A stretch of DNA of 62,251 bases from Candidatus Cryptobacteroides faecipullorum (GTDB taxonomy: Bacteria > Bacteroidota > Bacteroidia > Bacteroidales > UBA932): positions 1-62,251 of the forward strand of contig JADIMH010000031.1 in assembly GCA_017694885.1 (NCBI GenBank), read 5' to 3'. Below, one piece after another: positions 7,778 to 15,154 of this stretch. The notes below the pieces were generated by a model. The model saw only the letters and a program-made list of their open reading frames with translations. It made no database searches and was not told where the DNA came from. Position numbers and translations under genes: made by a program. Each line of letters starts with the position of its first letter. Position 1 is the first letter of the stretch.

Positions 7778-7951
7778 TTATAATTGATCCCTTTTCTTTT
7801 TAGGCTTCCAGGTCCTGCTCAGCTCCTCGAATGTCATGTCCACGCTCACCTTGTCGTTGCTGATGTAGTGCTTGTAGCTCGCGCTGTACTGTCTTCCCTC
7901 GCCTCCGGAGGAGTAGCCTCCGGTCGGCTTACCGTTCTCGTAGTTCTTTTT
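7778..7951 (-). other. -1 frame C-terminal extension of the RuvC-like gene
   Basis: In the -1 frame relative to the RuvC-like gene, an open stretch runs from the A6 run (7951-7956 region) to a TAA at 7778-7780. It encodes ~57 residues starting KNYENGKPTGGYSS and ending SRTWKPKKKRDQL. It has no start codon: a TGA precedes it directly and the first ATG is internal. The composition is protein-like, whereas the frame-0 tail (TTRTVSRPEATPPEAREDST...) looks like noise. So the true product is probably joined by a -1 shift at GAA-AAA-AGA, or one A has been lost from an original A7 run. Confidence 0.6.
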
Positions 7952-8487
7952 TCAATTCTCCTCATCCTCATCGGGATGCCGCTCTCGTCCAGAGCCAGGA
8001 GCGCGGCGTCCCTCTCCTCCTGGTTCGTCACCTTCCTCGGACATGTCACCCCGGAGCCCTCCAGGAGCGACATGAGTTCCCCGTGCGTTATCTTCCCGTC
8101 CCGTCCGCTCCAGCACTTTCGGAGAGGGTGCTTGCACTTCACCTCCAGGCCATAATGGTCTCTTGCCATCTCCACTATCTTCTTCCCGGTCTCGTGATTG
8201 CGCCCGACATCATAGCCCTTGCTGGAAGCCTGGCGCCGGTTATCACCGGACTTCCCGTGCCAGTTGGTCTCAGTCATCCACGAGGCCTCGACCACCACGA
8301 GCAGGCGGTCCCCCTCCGCGTCCGCCCTCTCCTTCCGGATTGGCAGGAACTCCATCAGCTCGGCGAAGCTGTAGCTGAACAGCTCCATGTAGGCGTGGAA
8401 GGTGTCGAGCATCGCCACGCCGTTCCTGTTCACATCCGGGTCAATCCCGATGATTATGTCGTATTTCTCTCTCATATTGCCTGACAT
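7846..8487 (-). CDS. RuvC-like Holliday-junction resolvase, apparent frameshift near C-terminus
   Basis: An RNase H-fold nuclease of the RuvC type. Acidic residues are in the expected places: D16 in IIGIDPDVNRNG (12-23), E67 in LVVVEASW, and the cluster NQEERDAALLALD (155-167) with D160. The enzyme should resolve branched phage DNA before packaging. An internal ATG (8473-8475) overlaps the PcfJ stop as ATGA and may be the true start. The frame-0 reading after residue ~180 is unlike a protein, while the -1 frame continues sensibly to 7778 (see that entry). Either programmed slippage on the A6 run or an indel is implied; the catalytic core is intact in both cases. Confidence 0.82.
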   Translation of the reverse strand: MSGNMREKYDIIIGIDPDVNRNGVAMLDTFHAYMELFSYSFAELMEFLPIRKERADAEGDRLLVVVEASWMTETNWHGKSGDNRRQASSKGYDVGRNHETGKKIVEMARDHYGLEVKCKHPLRKCWSGRDGKITHGELMSLLEGSGVTCPRKVTNQEERDAALLALDESGIPMRMRRIEKRTTRTVSRPEATPPEAREDSTARATSTTSATTR

Positions 8488-9821
8488 ATCTTCTTGATTT
8501 CACACATATTGTCATTGACCAGGTTGACGATTTCCGTATGGAACGGGCTGTCCTGGTTGCACCAGCCCCGGCTCTGGAGTATCCTGAAATCATTAAGGCT
8601 CACCTCTATCGTCTCCACAGATTTCCGGGTGTCATTGGCCCTCGCTGACAGGAGCAGGCTGTCTTTCTTTTCATAATACTTCATCGAGAACACGCAGTGG
8701 TGCAGCTCACGTCCCTCGACCGCCATTTCACTGACAGACCTGATGGGAACTATCGTGATGTGCTCTCCACGGAAGAGAAGACCAAAGAACTTCTCCCTCA
8801 TCTTCCTGTATTCGCCCTCCGCAGCGGCGGCGTTAGCGATGTCCCTCTCCAGCTTCTCCTTTTCCCGCTTCTTCGTCAGCCTCTTGGACAACATACCGTG
8901 CTGTCCCCTCAGATTTTCCGGACAGATGTACTTCGGATTGTGGATATCCATTCCGAGCTCCACAAGCATGTCGATGTGGTCGCACCACAGTATCGCATCA
9001 TCTATAGCGTACCCGTGACGGTGGCATATATTGATGGATTTCCAGTATCTGTCGAGGTCAGAGCCCTTCCTGGCGAAACGGATGAACAGCTTCCGGTATC
9101 CCGTTTTGAAAAGGGTCTCTAATCTCGTATCCTTGGCCAAAGAACAGAACGCATCCGGGATGTTGACTTTCTTTCTGATTAGCCACCTGACCATATCATT
9201 GTCTATAGATCTCCCCCTGAAAAACGGGGATATGTGCATCCTCGGATAAATGAAGTTGTCATTGACATTGTATGTGTCGTCAAAGACAAAATACCCTCCA
9301 GCCCCTCCATTATGCCGTCCTATCGAATACGGGGCACCATAATTCCAATGCATATAATTGTAATTTCTGCTGTAACCTCTGGACGTTATGATCTCCCGTC
9401 CGCTCTCCAGCATCCATATCTGGTATAACTCCGTAATGCCATAATGCGTCTTCCCTCCGTCGTTGTAATTGGATCTTGACACCTCGAATGTCCGGATGAC
9501 CTGTACTCCCTTGACCACTTCAAAGGTAGAGACATAGGAACTGTGGGTTGGTAACGCTCCCTTGCGGTCAACTACATTGCATCTTGCCCCGCACTCCGGG
9601 CACACATACTTCGTGAGGGACATCACGAGCCAGCCGTCGCACGGCTCCCTGTGCCCACAGCACTGACACCATATCTCCTGGTTGTGCCCTCGGGGCTGCC
9701 AGAAGTAGGCAACTGGTTCGAAGCAATGGCCGTATGCCCATTTTGCGACCGCTTCCCTCGGAGGCGGCAGTTCCTCGGCATATCCTATGAACATCCGTTC
9801 AACTCCGCTTCTCGGTTTCAT
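8472..9821 (-). CDS. PcfJ-like protein
   Basis: A 449-residue PcfJ-like protein of the kind found in phages, integrative elements and conjugative plasmids of Bacteroidota and Firmicutes. It contains a zinc-ribbon-like cysteine set (C52, C54/C55 and C74-x2-C77) and, in the C-terminal third, ITIVPIRSVSEMAVEGRELHHCV, the most conserved PcfJ segment, followed by a small alpha/beta region. Biochemical role is unknown. It overlaps the PcfK-like gene by four bases (9818-9821), and its start is preceded by a G-rich Shine-Dalgarno-like GAGGGGGACC. The PcfK-PcfJ pairing is typical of the family. Confidence 0.88.
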   Translation of the reverse strand: MKPRSGVERMFIGYAEELPPPREAVAKWAYGHCFEPVAYFWQPRGHNQEIWCQCCGHREPCDGWLVMSLTKYVCPECGARCNVVDRKGALPTHSSYVSTFEVVKGVQVIRTFEVSRSNYNDGGKTHYGITELYQIWMLESGREIITSRGYSRNYNYMHWNYGAPYSIGRHNGGAGGYFVFDDTYNVNDNFIYPRMHISPFFRGRSIDNDMVRWLIRKKVNIPDAFCSLAKDTRLETLFKTGYRKLFIRFARKGSDLDRYWKSINICHRHGYAIDDAILWCDHIDMLVELGMDIHNPKYICPENLRGQHGMLSKRLTKKREKEKLERDIANAAAAEGEYRKMREKFFGLLFRGEHITIVPIRSVSEMAVEGRELHHCVFSMKYYEKKDSLLLSARANDTRKSVETIEVSLNDFRILQSRGWCNQDSPFHTEIVNLVNDNMCEIKKICQAI

Positions 9822-10315
9822 GCTTGGTCCCCCTCATCAAAGTTGAACAGTAGATCGGAGTTCTCCCACTCCTTCCTCTTGCGCTCGATAGCGGCTTCCC
9901 TGCGCTTCCGCTCCGCCTCTGCCTTCTTTTCAGCAGCTTCCTGCTTCTGTCGTTCCTTTCTTATCTGCTCCTGCACCTCCTGCTCCTTGAGCCTGCGCAT
10001 TGCCTCCTCCCTGGCTTCCTTCTTGTCCTCCTCGGAGAGTTCCATATCCCCGGGTACTACCACCCTGCAGGATGGGGCATTGGCCGGGACCTTGATATTT
10101 TCCTCATCGTAGTAGTGCATTGCCAGCCCGTAAACATATTCATCAGTGCAGGCAGCCTCATTGCCCTTGCAGGACTTCTTGACCTCTGCAATGATGAACT
10201 TGCAGCAGTCCGCGATATTCTTCTTCTCTGACTTGTATTTCTTGGCGAAGGCCTCGTCCTTTTCGGCCTTGTCATCAAGGAATGCCTTGATCGCCTTTTC
10301 AAACATCTTATTCAT
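9818..10315 (-). CDS. PcfK-like protein
   Basis: A 165-residue PcfK-like protein. The N-terminal ~85 residues (KAIKAFLDDKAEKDEAFAKKYK... CCKFIIAEVKKS ... DEYVYGLAMHYYDEENI) form the conserved domain; the C-terminal ~80 residues are a long charged coiled coil rich in K, E and R, ending with an acidic tail (FNFDEGDQA). It always accompanies PcfJ in mobile elements; the function is unknown, possibly nucleic-acid handling. It overlaps the downstream PcfJ gene and slightly overlaps the upstream zinc-ribbon gene. Confidence 0.88.
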   Translation of the reverse strand: MNKMFEKAIKAFLDDKAEKDEAFAKKYKSEKKNIADCCKFIIAEVKKSCKGNEAACTDEYVYGLAMHYYDEENIKVPANAPSCRVVVPGDMELSEEDKKEAREEAMRRLKEQEVQEQIRKERQKQEAAEKKAEAERKRREAAIERKRKEWENSDLLFNFDEGDQA

Positions 10316-10526
10316 GTCTTTTTCTGTTTCTTCTGTTCTTAAGCATCTCCCTCCTTAGGCATCCGCAGCTGCGGGTGTTCCCCGATGCGAGGTTGTACCG
10401 CGACACCGTGAAGACCGTTCCGCAGTCGCACCTGACCTTCCACGGGTAGAAGTGCTCCTTGTCGCAGTCCTCGGCAGGGGCGATGACCGTCAGCCTGCCG
10501 AATCTCTGTCCTGTCAAGTCTATCAT
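10308..10526 (-). CDS. Small AP2-associated-type zinc-ribbon protein
   Basis: A 72-residue protein, MIDLTGQRFGRLTVI..., with the pattern W-x-V-R-C-D-C-G-T ... SCGCL typical of the small zinc-binding module seen in phage HNH/AP2-type DNA-binding proteins. Four cysteines (RCDCG and SCGC) probably hold one zinc ion. I chose the ATG at 10524-10526 rather than a longer upstream frame because it is preceded by GGAGGAAAAGAA and overlaps the YopX stop as ATGA. Probably a DNA-binding accessory protein. Confidence 0.72.
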   Translation of the reverse strand: MIDLTGQRFGRLTVIAPAEDCDKEHFYPWKVRCDCGTVFTVSRYNLASGNTRSCGCLRREMLKNRRNRKRHE

Positions 10527-10915
10527 TTCTTTTCCTCCAATAGCTCCGGGTTGTCCCAGCGGTTGCCGATGACCTCGGAAACGGGATATGCGAATGAGAG
10601 GCTGTTCACATAGTCGGGACAGGCTGGACGGACGCATTTGGTGATGATTTTCGCATCTTGCCATTCAGCGGCCATGATGTCCCGTTCCGGAGTCAGGAGC
10701 AAGTCTCCCTCCCAAACATCCGTGCCATTTTTGTCTTTCAACCCTGTATACTGGCCGACAGTGTCGGGATTGACATCATACTTTATCAAGACATTGTTAT
10801 TTTCTGATTCATTAGCGCATATAGTAGCATCCCCGTCTTTCCATTGCAAAAGACTTCCATAGACCCATTTCCCAGTGTCTGTGCGTTTTCCTCGGAATTT
10901 GATTTCGCGATTCAT
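10523..10915 (-). CDS. YopX-family phage protein
   Basis: A 130-residue YopX-family protein. The signature is clear: IKFRGKRTDTGKWVYGSLL at the N-terminus, DTVGQYTGLKDKNGTDVWEGDLL in the centre and EVIGNRWDNPELL at the end. The family is common in phages of Gram-positives and Bacteroidota; its function is unknown. It has a strong Shine-Dalgarno (AGGAGGAAGAAT) directly before the ATG and overlaps its neighbours by 1-4 bases, so it is in the same operon. Confidence 0.92.
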   Translation of the reverse strand: MNREIKFRGKRTDTGKWVYGSLLQWKDGDATICANESENNNVLIKYDVNPDTVGQYTGLKDKNGTDVWEGDLLLTPERDIMAAEWQDAKIITKCVRPACPDYVNSLSFAYPVSEVIGNRWDNPELLEEKK

Positions 10916-11889
10916 TATTCTTCCTCCTCTACTTTAACGAACCTGATACTCTCATCCACATACCTTATCTCGTTAGTCTCGCAAATCCTGTATATCGCAT
11001 GATTATGCAGCTTGCATTCCTTTATGCTGTACGACGTTCCATAACTGTTTTCCCGCAATTCAGCACTGGAGTTACCCCACAATTCAGCACTGGAGTTATC
11101 CCGCAATTCAGCACGGGAGTTTTCCCGCAATTCAGCACGGGAGTTTTCCCGCAATTCAGCACGGGAGTTACCCCACAATTCAGCACTGGAGTTATCCCGC
11201 AATACAGCACGGGAGTTATCCAGCAATACAGCACGGGAGTTATCCATCAATTCAGCACTGGAGTTATCCAGCAATTCAGCACGGGAGTTATCCCGCAATA
11301 CAGCACTGGAGTTATCCCGCAATACAGCACTGGAGTTATCCCGCAATTCAGCACTGGAGTTATCCCGCAATACAGCACTGGAGTTATCCCGCAATACAGC
11401 ACTGGAGTTATCCAGCAATTCAGCACTGGAGTTATCCCGCAATACAGCACTGGAGTTATCCCGCAATTCAGCACGGGAGTTACCCCGCAATACAGCACGG
11501 GAGTTACCCCACAATTCAGCACTGGAGTTATCCCGCAATACAGCACTGGAGTTATCCCGCAATACAGCACTGGAGTTATCCAGCAATACAGCACTGGAGT
11601 TATCCAGCAATTCAGCACGGGAGTTATCCAGCAATAACATTCCATCTGTTACTCTCGTCTCATTGTGCCATATCTTCCCCGCATTGAACTCTGCCTTGTA
11701 CCTGTCGATGATATCACCGTCAAGGACATCATTATTGCAGCACCAGTTGAAATTATCCCTGACCACCTCCATAAGGGCATCAAGGGTTTCCGCTCCGTAG
11801 GCCCTGCCGTACTGTTCCCTGCACGCCTCGGCCTTATGAGCACGGATGAGTATCTCTTTCTTTAACTCTTCAAATCTTGTTGTTTCCAT
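10915..11889 (-). CDS. Octapeptide-repeat protein (probable beta-solenoid)
   Basis: A 324-residue protein in three parts: a helical N-terminal ~85 residues with conserved tryptophans and cysteines, 24 tandem 8-residue units of consensus N-S-S/R-A-V/E-L-R-D, and a ~45-residue C-terminal domain ending in an acidic tail. A strict 8-residue period with alternating small/hydrophobic positions and N-S/D-N turns suggests a regular beta-solenoid, as in ice-nucleation-type or A-x-V-x-A-x-x-N repeat proteins; that is inference. The last position of the unit alternates D, G and E, and position 7 varies (R, L, W, M), so the surface is patterned rather than uniform. The gene lies between YopX and replication genes; function unknown. 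Confidence 0.75.
   Translation of the reverse strand: METTRFEELKKEILIRAHKAEACREQYGRAYGAETLDALMEVVRDNFNWCCNNDVLDGDIIDRYKAEFNAGKIWHNETRVTDGMLLLDNSRAELLDNSSAVLLDNSSAVLRDNSSAVLRDNSSAELWGNSRAVLRGNSRAELRDNSSAVLRDNSSAELLDNSSAVLRDNSSAVLRDNSSAELRDNSSAVLRDNSSAVLRDNSRAELLDNSSAELMDNSRAVLLDNSRAVLRDNSSAELWGNSRAELRENSRAELRENSRAELRDNSSAELWGNSSAELRENSYGTSYSIKECKLHNHAIYRICETNEIRYVDESIRFVKVEEEE
11050..11633 (-). repeat. 24-bp tandem repeat array (about 24 copies)
   Basis: DNA encoding the octapeptide repeats. The plus strand unit is close to CAGCACTGGAGTTATCCCGC followed by AATT or AATA. Copies vary at a few fixed positions (A/T, C/T, G/C), giving V/E, S/R and D/G/E in the protein. Since 24 is a multiple of 3, copy number can change without frameshift. 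Other frames on both strands are also open across the array, an effect of the repeat and not evidence of genes. Confidence 0.95.
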
Positions 11890-11925
11890 ATCAACTCTTT
11901 GTTGTTAATTCGTAATAACTGTAAT

Positions 11926-12072
11926 TCAATTTCTTGATTTGTTGATTATAAGCCTTATACGGCGAGTTAGATTGAGAACCCTCAACACTCGGAATCCGTT
12001 ACGGGCTTCCTTGTCTATCTCAGCAAGGAGTTTTGCAATTTCTAATGCATTTCGTTCACTAAGCATATTCAT
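11926..12072 (-). CDS. Small helical phage protein (48 aa)
   Basis: A 48-residue protein, MNMLSERNALEIAKLLAEID... ending in a basic helix with LTRRIRLIINKSRN. Its ATG (12070-12072) overlaps the stop of the replication initiator as ATGA, which decides the start; a longer upstream reading is out of frame inside the initiator and looks non-coding. Probably two amphipathic helices, the second strongly basic. A nucleic-acid-binding or replisome accessory role is only a guess. Confidence 0.5.
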   Translation of the reverse strand: MNMLSERNALEIAKLLAEIDKEARNGFRVLRVLNLTRRIRLIINKSRN

Positions 12073-13127
12073 GTTCTGTAAGTCTTTATGTTGAGAGGAT
12101 GGCCTCGCAGGGCCGGTTTCAGTATCTCGGCAACTGTAACCTGATTGTCGTTGAGCCAGACCGCCACCTTCTCCGGACACTGCAGCTGCCACTTGCCGTT
12201 TAACGGCTTTATTGATAGCCGGCTGTCCATCATCTGAAAGGCGGCTTCTTCTCCGTCAGGTCCCGAGAACTTCGCCGTCGTATACAGGACTTTCCACGCC
12301 TTCAGAAAACCTTCAGAAAACCGCCTGTCCTTGACTTCAGGATTCCATAACTCTGCATCGTACCTCGTCGGCCTGTTGCTCTGCTTGCCGTTCCATGCGA
12401 TGAATCGCTCTACCTCCCTCGCCGGATCCTGGAAATTCCTGAAGAAAAATATTTCAAAAAAATTTCTTTTCTCTTCTTCGGAGACCTGCACGGTCTCTTC
12501 GCGCATGCGCGAAGAAGAAATATTCTCTTCTCTACTCTCTTCTTCTTTTCTCTCCTCTACTCTACTCTTCTCTACGCGCGGAGGAAATTCCGAAAAACTC
12601 GACTTTATACTCAACCCGCAAGGGTTTTTCGGAGTTTTCGATGGGTTTCCGATACATTCTTCGGAGTTTTCGGTGGGTTTTTCGGAGTTTTCGCTGTCGG
12701 AAATCCCGAAAAACTCCTTTTTATTCCCTCCATTCACACATTCTTCGGAGTTTTCGGCGGGTTTCCGTTCGCTTACAGACTCCCGATCCCGGCTCCTCTT
12801 GTATATGAGGGTATTGAATCGACCGCACAGGGTATCGCTCAGAATGCAGCCCTCAACCATTTGTAATAGGTCTATCTTCAGGCAGTAGTCTACTATGGCG
12901 GACAACTCATCTTCCGTAACATCGAAGTCGGCCGCAAACAGTTCCCTGTTGATTTCGTTCCACTCGATCCTGAAGTCGTCGGAATCTGTCAGTGCCTCCA
13001 GAAGGTAGTTCCAGACAGCATATCCCGTATGCGAGAATTTCCGTCGAAGGGCTTTGATCTTGACGTCGTTCCTCATGCCAGAATCATGCGTGTAGTATTC
13101 TGCGTTATTTTTTCTCGGCCTGCCCAT
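12069..13127 (-). CDS. DUF4373-type (Lin1244/Lin1753-like) replication initiator
   Basis: A 352-residue protein with an N-terminal winged-helix-like domain of the Lin1244/Lin1753 (DUF4373) type: YYTHDSGMRNDVKIKALRRKFSHTGYAVWNYLLEALTDSDD (residues ~11-51). A low-complexity charged linker (~110-225) follows, then a C-terminal alpha-helical domain (NFFEIFFFRNFQDPAREVERFIAWN... LKAWKVLY). This resembles phage initiators with a DNA-binding N-terminus and a C-terminus that recruits the host helicase. The linker DNA contains iteron-like repeats and a 20-bp palindrome (12496-12756), so initiator and origin appear to be the same locus, as with lambda O. Initiator function is inferred from domains and this layout. 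Confidence 0.75.
   Translation of the reverse strand: MGRPRKNNAEYYTHDSGMRNDVKIKALRRKFSHTGYAVWNYLLEALTDSDDFRIEWNEINRELFAADFDVTEDELSAIVDYCLKIDLLQMVEGCILSDTLCGRFNTLIYKRSRDRESVSERKPAENSEECVNGGNKKEFFGISDSENSEKPTENSEECIGNPSKTPKNPCGLSIKSSFSEFPPRVEKSRVEERKEEESREENISSSRMREETVQVSEEEKRNFFEIFFFRNFQDPAREVERFIAWNGKQSNRPTRYDAELWNPEVKDRRFSEGFLKAWKVLYTTAKFSGPDGEEAAFQMMDSRLSIKPLNGKWQLQCPEKVAVWLNDNQVTVAEILKPALRGHPLNIKTYRT
12496..12756. other. Candidate phage replication origin inside the initiator gene
   Basis: Three features lie together. A perfect 20-bp palindrome TCTTCGCGCATGCGCGAAGA is at 12496-12515. A pyrimidine-rich tract on the plus strand covers about 12524-12575. Four exact direct copies of TTCGGAGTTTTCG start at 12628, 12660, 12681 and 12744, plus inverted relatives at about 12588 and 12705. 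Copy spacings of 32, 21 and 63 bp are close to 3, 2 and 6 helical turns. The copy at 12628 is read in a different frame (S-K-T-P-K) from the other three (E-N-S-E-E), so the DNA, not the peptide, is conserved. Initiator-binding iterons are the natural reading. Confidence 0.6.
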
Positions 13128-13139
13128 ATATATTACATT

Positions 13140-15152
13140 TTATGCCTTGTAGAATCCTTGAAACCGTACCACCCTGTCCATGTACTCGGGTGACTTGATG
13201 AGGCCGTCTCCCTGGCCCTGCAGGGCCTCAGCTCCTTCCTCGTCTATCACTACCTGGCTGTCTATAGCCTTCGGCATACGGAAGCATATCTGCACGGGGA
13301 AGTTGACTTTCGTATCGCCGGTGATCACCTTGGTCGATGCCCTCTGGGTGGCCGCTATTATGCGGAAGCCGAGGGAGCGGCCCTTCTGTGCGAGCATCTT
13401 AAGGTACTGTTCCATTGTCAGGCCTCCTTTGTCCGGGGCCTTCGAGTCCATGATGTCGGCAAACTCATCAATAACAAGAAGCGTCAGATGACGGTCTTTC
13501 GTACTGGGACGGCTCTGCATATCGGCCACCATTGACGCAATGACCCTATACATGTCCTCCGACTCGTTATATACTTTCACAGTTTCTGACGCGAGGTCGC
13601 AGAACTCGTACTTCGGATCGAAGACCGTCACATCATCAACACCCGCCGCCAAGGCATACTCCAGGATGCTGCGCAACTCGACCGACTTACCGCTTCCAGT
13701 GGAACCGCACACCAGCAGATGAGGTGTCGAATGGTTGTCCATATCCCAGTATATGACATTCCTGAAATTGTCCATCCCGACCGGGATCCTGTGCCCCTGC
13801 AGGTACTTGACATCCCATTTCAGAGTCTCTGTGCGCCGTTTACTGGCCTCTATGGCTACATAGGACTTGCCTTCATGTATGGCCAGATCGTCCGGAATCC
13901 TGACGGTAGGGACATTCAGCGCGTTGGCTATATCCTTTCTGTACTTGTATATGTTCCCGATCTTCACTCCTGCGGACACTTCCAGAAGGTAGGTGTCAGA
14001 GGAGAAGCCAGTGATTTCCGTGACCTGCGTGTTCATGCCGAAGGTCATCAGTATATGGTGGATCTTTTCTCCGTTGCTCATGTCTGTCATTGATAAATCG
14101 TATGAGATGAATGATGCCGCCTCCTTACTGAATCCGGTAATGACTCTCGGGGAGATCATCGCAAGGGAGGCGTCCTTGATCTTGCGCTGTCTCTTCTCTA
14201 TGATTCCCTTCTTCCCGTCCGGTATGTTGAAGTCATCGACCTCCGCTATCATCGTCCTGGCCCAGAAGGCGTACAGCTCCGCCTTATCGGAAAGGCTGTC
14301 GTTGTCATTGACCGTATAAATATAGTCCGGATCGGATACCGCCTCTATCATCCTCCTGAGAGGCTCGTACAGCATGGCCTCGTAGAGCCTGCGGCTGTCA
14401 GCGTCCATCCATATCTCGAACTTGCGTAGCTGGGGCGAGCCGTCCTTGTTGGCCGTGTACTTGTTCTCGATGAACCAGACTCCGTCCACATGGATACCGG
14501 TCGCCTTCTCGAAGGCAAGGACGTAGGTGATGGCCTGCTTCCCGTGGACCAGGGCGACCTCCTTCTCGTCGGAGTACTGTCCTTTGCCCTTGTGGTCTAT
14601 TATCACCACCCTGCCGTCATTCAGACGGACTACAAGATCTATGACCGCATGGCACGGGAGAGGGATGTCGACACCATTCACCGTCACCCATTCCTCGTAT
14701 CTGGACTCGACGGCTGTCACCTCCATGAGGTCTGACATGTATAAGTCACGCTCACCGTAGAAGTTCCTGACAAGGGAAGCGGCCTTCTTCGTGGCATCCT
14801 CAATGCAGGCATCGACTGTCGGGGTGGTCTTATGCAGCTTCCACTGGTTAGCCTCCACACTGTCATTGATGTAGGCGAACGCCACCTGCTCCAGAGGAAC
14901 GATATCAGGCATCCTGGAATTGCCGCTCATCTGCAATACGGAGAAGAACTCCTCCAGGGCCGCATGGTAGGCATTGCCCGCCACCGAGGATGATGACCGC
15001 CTGTCCGGTTCCATGTAGATGTAATGCTTCTCGAACGCTTTCTCATTCCTGGCGAAGCATGACACCTTGGAATAGCTCCAGCTGTCCATCAGGTAGTTGG
15101 AGAAATGCTCTTCCAACTGCTCGGGGGTGTATGTCTCGTACTTGCTGCTCAT
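13140..15152 (-). CDS. PD-(D/E)XK nuclease fused to FtsK-type DNA translocase
   Basis: A 670-residue fusion. Residues 1-300 are a RecB/Cas4-like nuclease: S-YS-K-V-S-C-F (27-33), H63 in GNAYHAALE, D172 in HAVIDLVVR, D186-H-K188, and the Q206-xxx-Y210 motif. Residues ~320-460 match the FtsK/SpoIIIE alpha-beta domain (EVSAGVKIGNIYKYRKDIANAL). Residues ~465-670 are the motor with Walker A GSTGSGKS (483-490), Walker B LLVIDEFAD (558-566) and the ATQR sensor (601-604). No membrane segments or gamma domain. The gene starts two bases after recT ends. The likely role is a DNA-translocating exonuclease that supplies ends to RecT, a RecE- or lambda-Exo-like partner with an attached motor; that pairing is inference. 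Confidence 0.85.
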   Translation of the reverse strand: MSSKYETYTPEQLEEHFSNYLMDSWSYSKVSCFARNEKAFEKHYIYMEPDRRSSSSVAGNAYHAALEEFFSVLQMSGNSRMPDIVPLEQVAFAYINDSVEANQWKLHKTTPTVDACIEDATKKAASLVRNFYGERDLYMSDLMEVTAVESRYEEWVTVNGVDIPLPCHAVIDLVVRLNDGRVVIIDHKGKGQYSDEKEVALVHGKQAITYVLAFEKATGIHVDGVWFIENKYTANKDGSPQLRKFEIWMDADSRRLYEAMLYEPLRRMIEAVSDPDYIYTVNDNDSLSDKAELYAFWARTMIAEVDDFNIPDGKKGIIEKRQRKIKDASLAMISPRVITGFSKEAASFISYDLSMTDMSNGEKIHHILMTFGMNTQVTEITGFSSDTYLLEVSAGVKIGNIYKYRKDIANALNVPTVRIPDDLAIHEGKSYVAIEASKRRTETLKWDVKYLQGHRIPVGMDNFRNVIYWDMDNHSTPHLLVCGSTGSGKSVELRSILEYALAAGVDDVTVFDPKYEFCDLASETVKVYNESEDMYRVIASMVADMQSRPSTKDRHLTLLVIDEFADIMDSKAPDKGGLTMEQYLKMLAQKGRSLGFRIIAATQRASTKVITGDTKVNFPVQICFRMPKAIDSQVVIDEEGAEALQGQGDGLIKSPEYMDRVVRFQGFYKA

Positions 15153-15154
15153 GG

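Noticed and set aside
11050..11633. CRISPR array
   Set aside because: The repeat is continuous 24-bp coding DNA without unique spacers, and no cas genes are present.
10999..11637. Long plus-strand and second minus-strand frames across the 24-bp repeat array
   Set aside because: They are open only because the repeat unit lacks stops in those frames; they have no flanking protein-like sequence and conflict with the operon gene.
11926..12192. 88-codon reading of the small gene after the initiator
   Set aside because: The first 40 codons overlap the initiator out of frame and look random; the ATGA-coupled start at 12072 is preferred.
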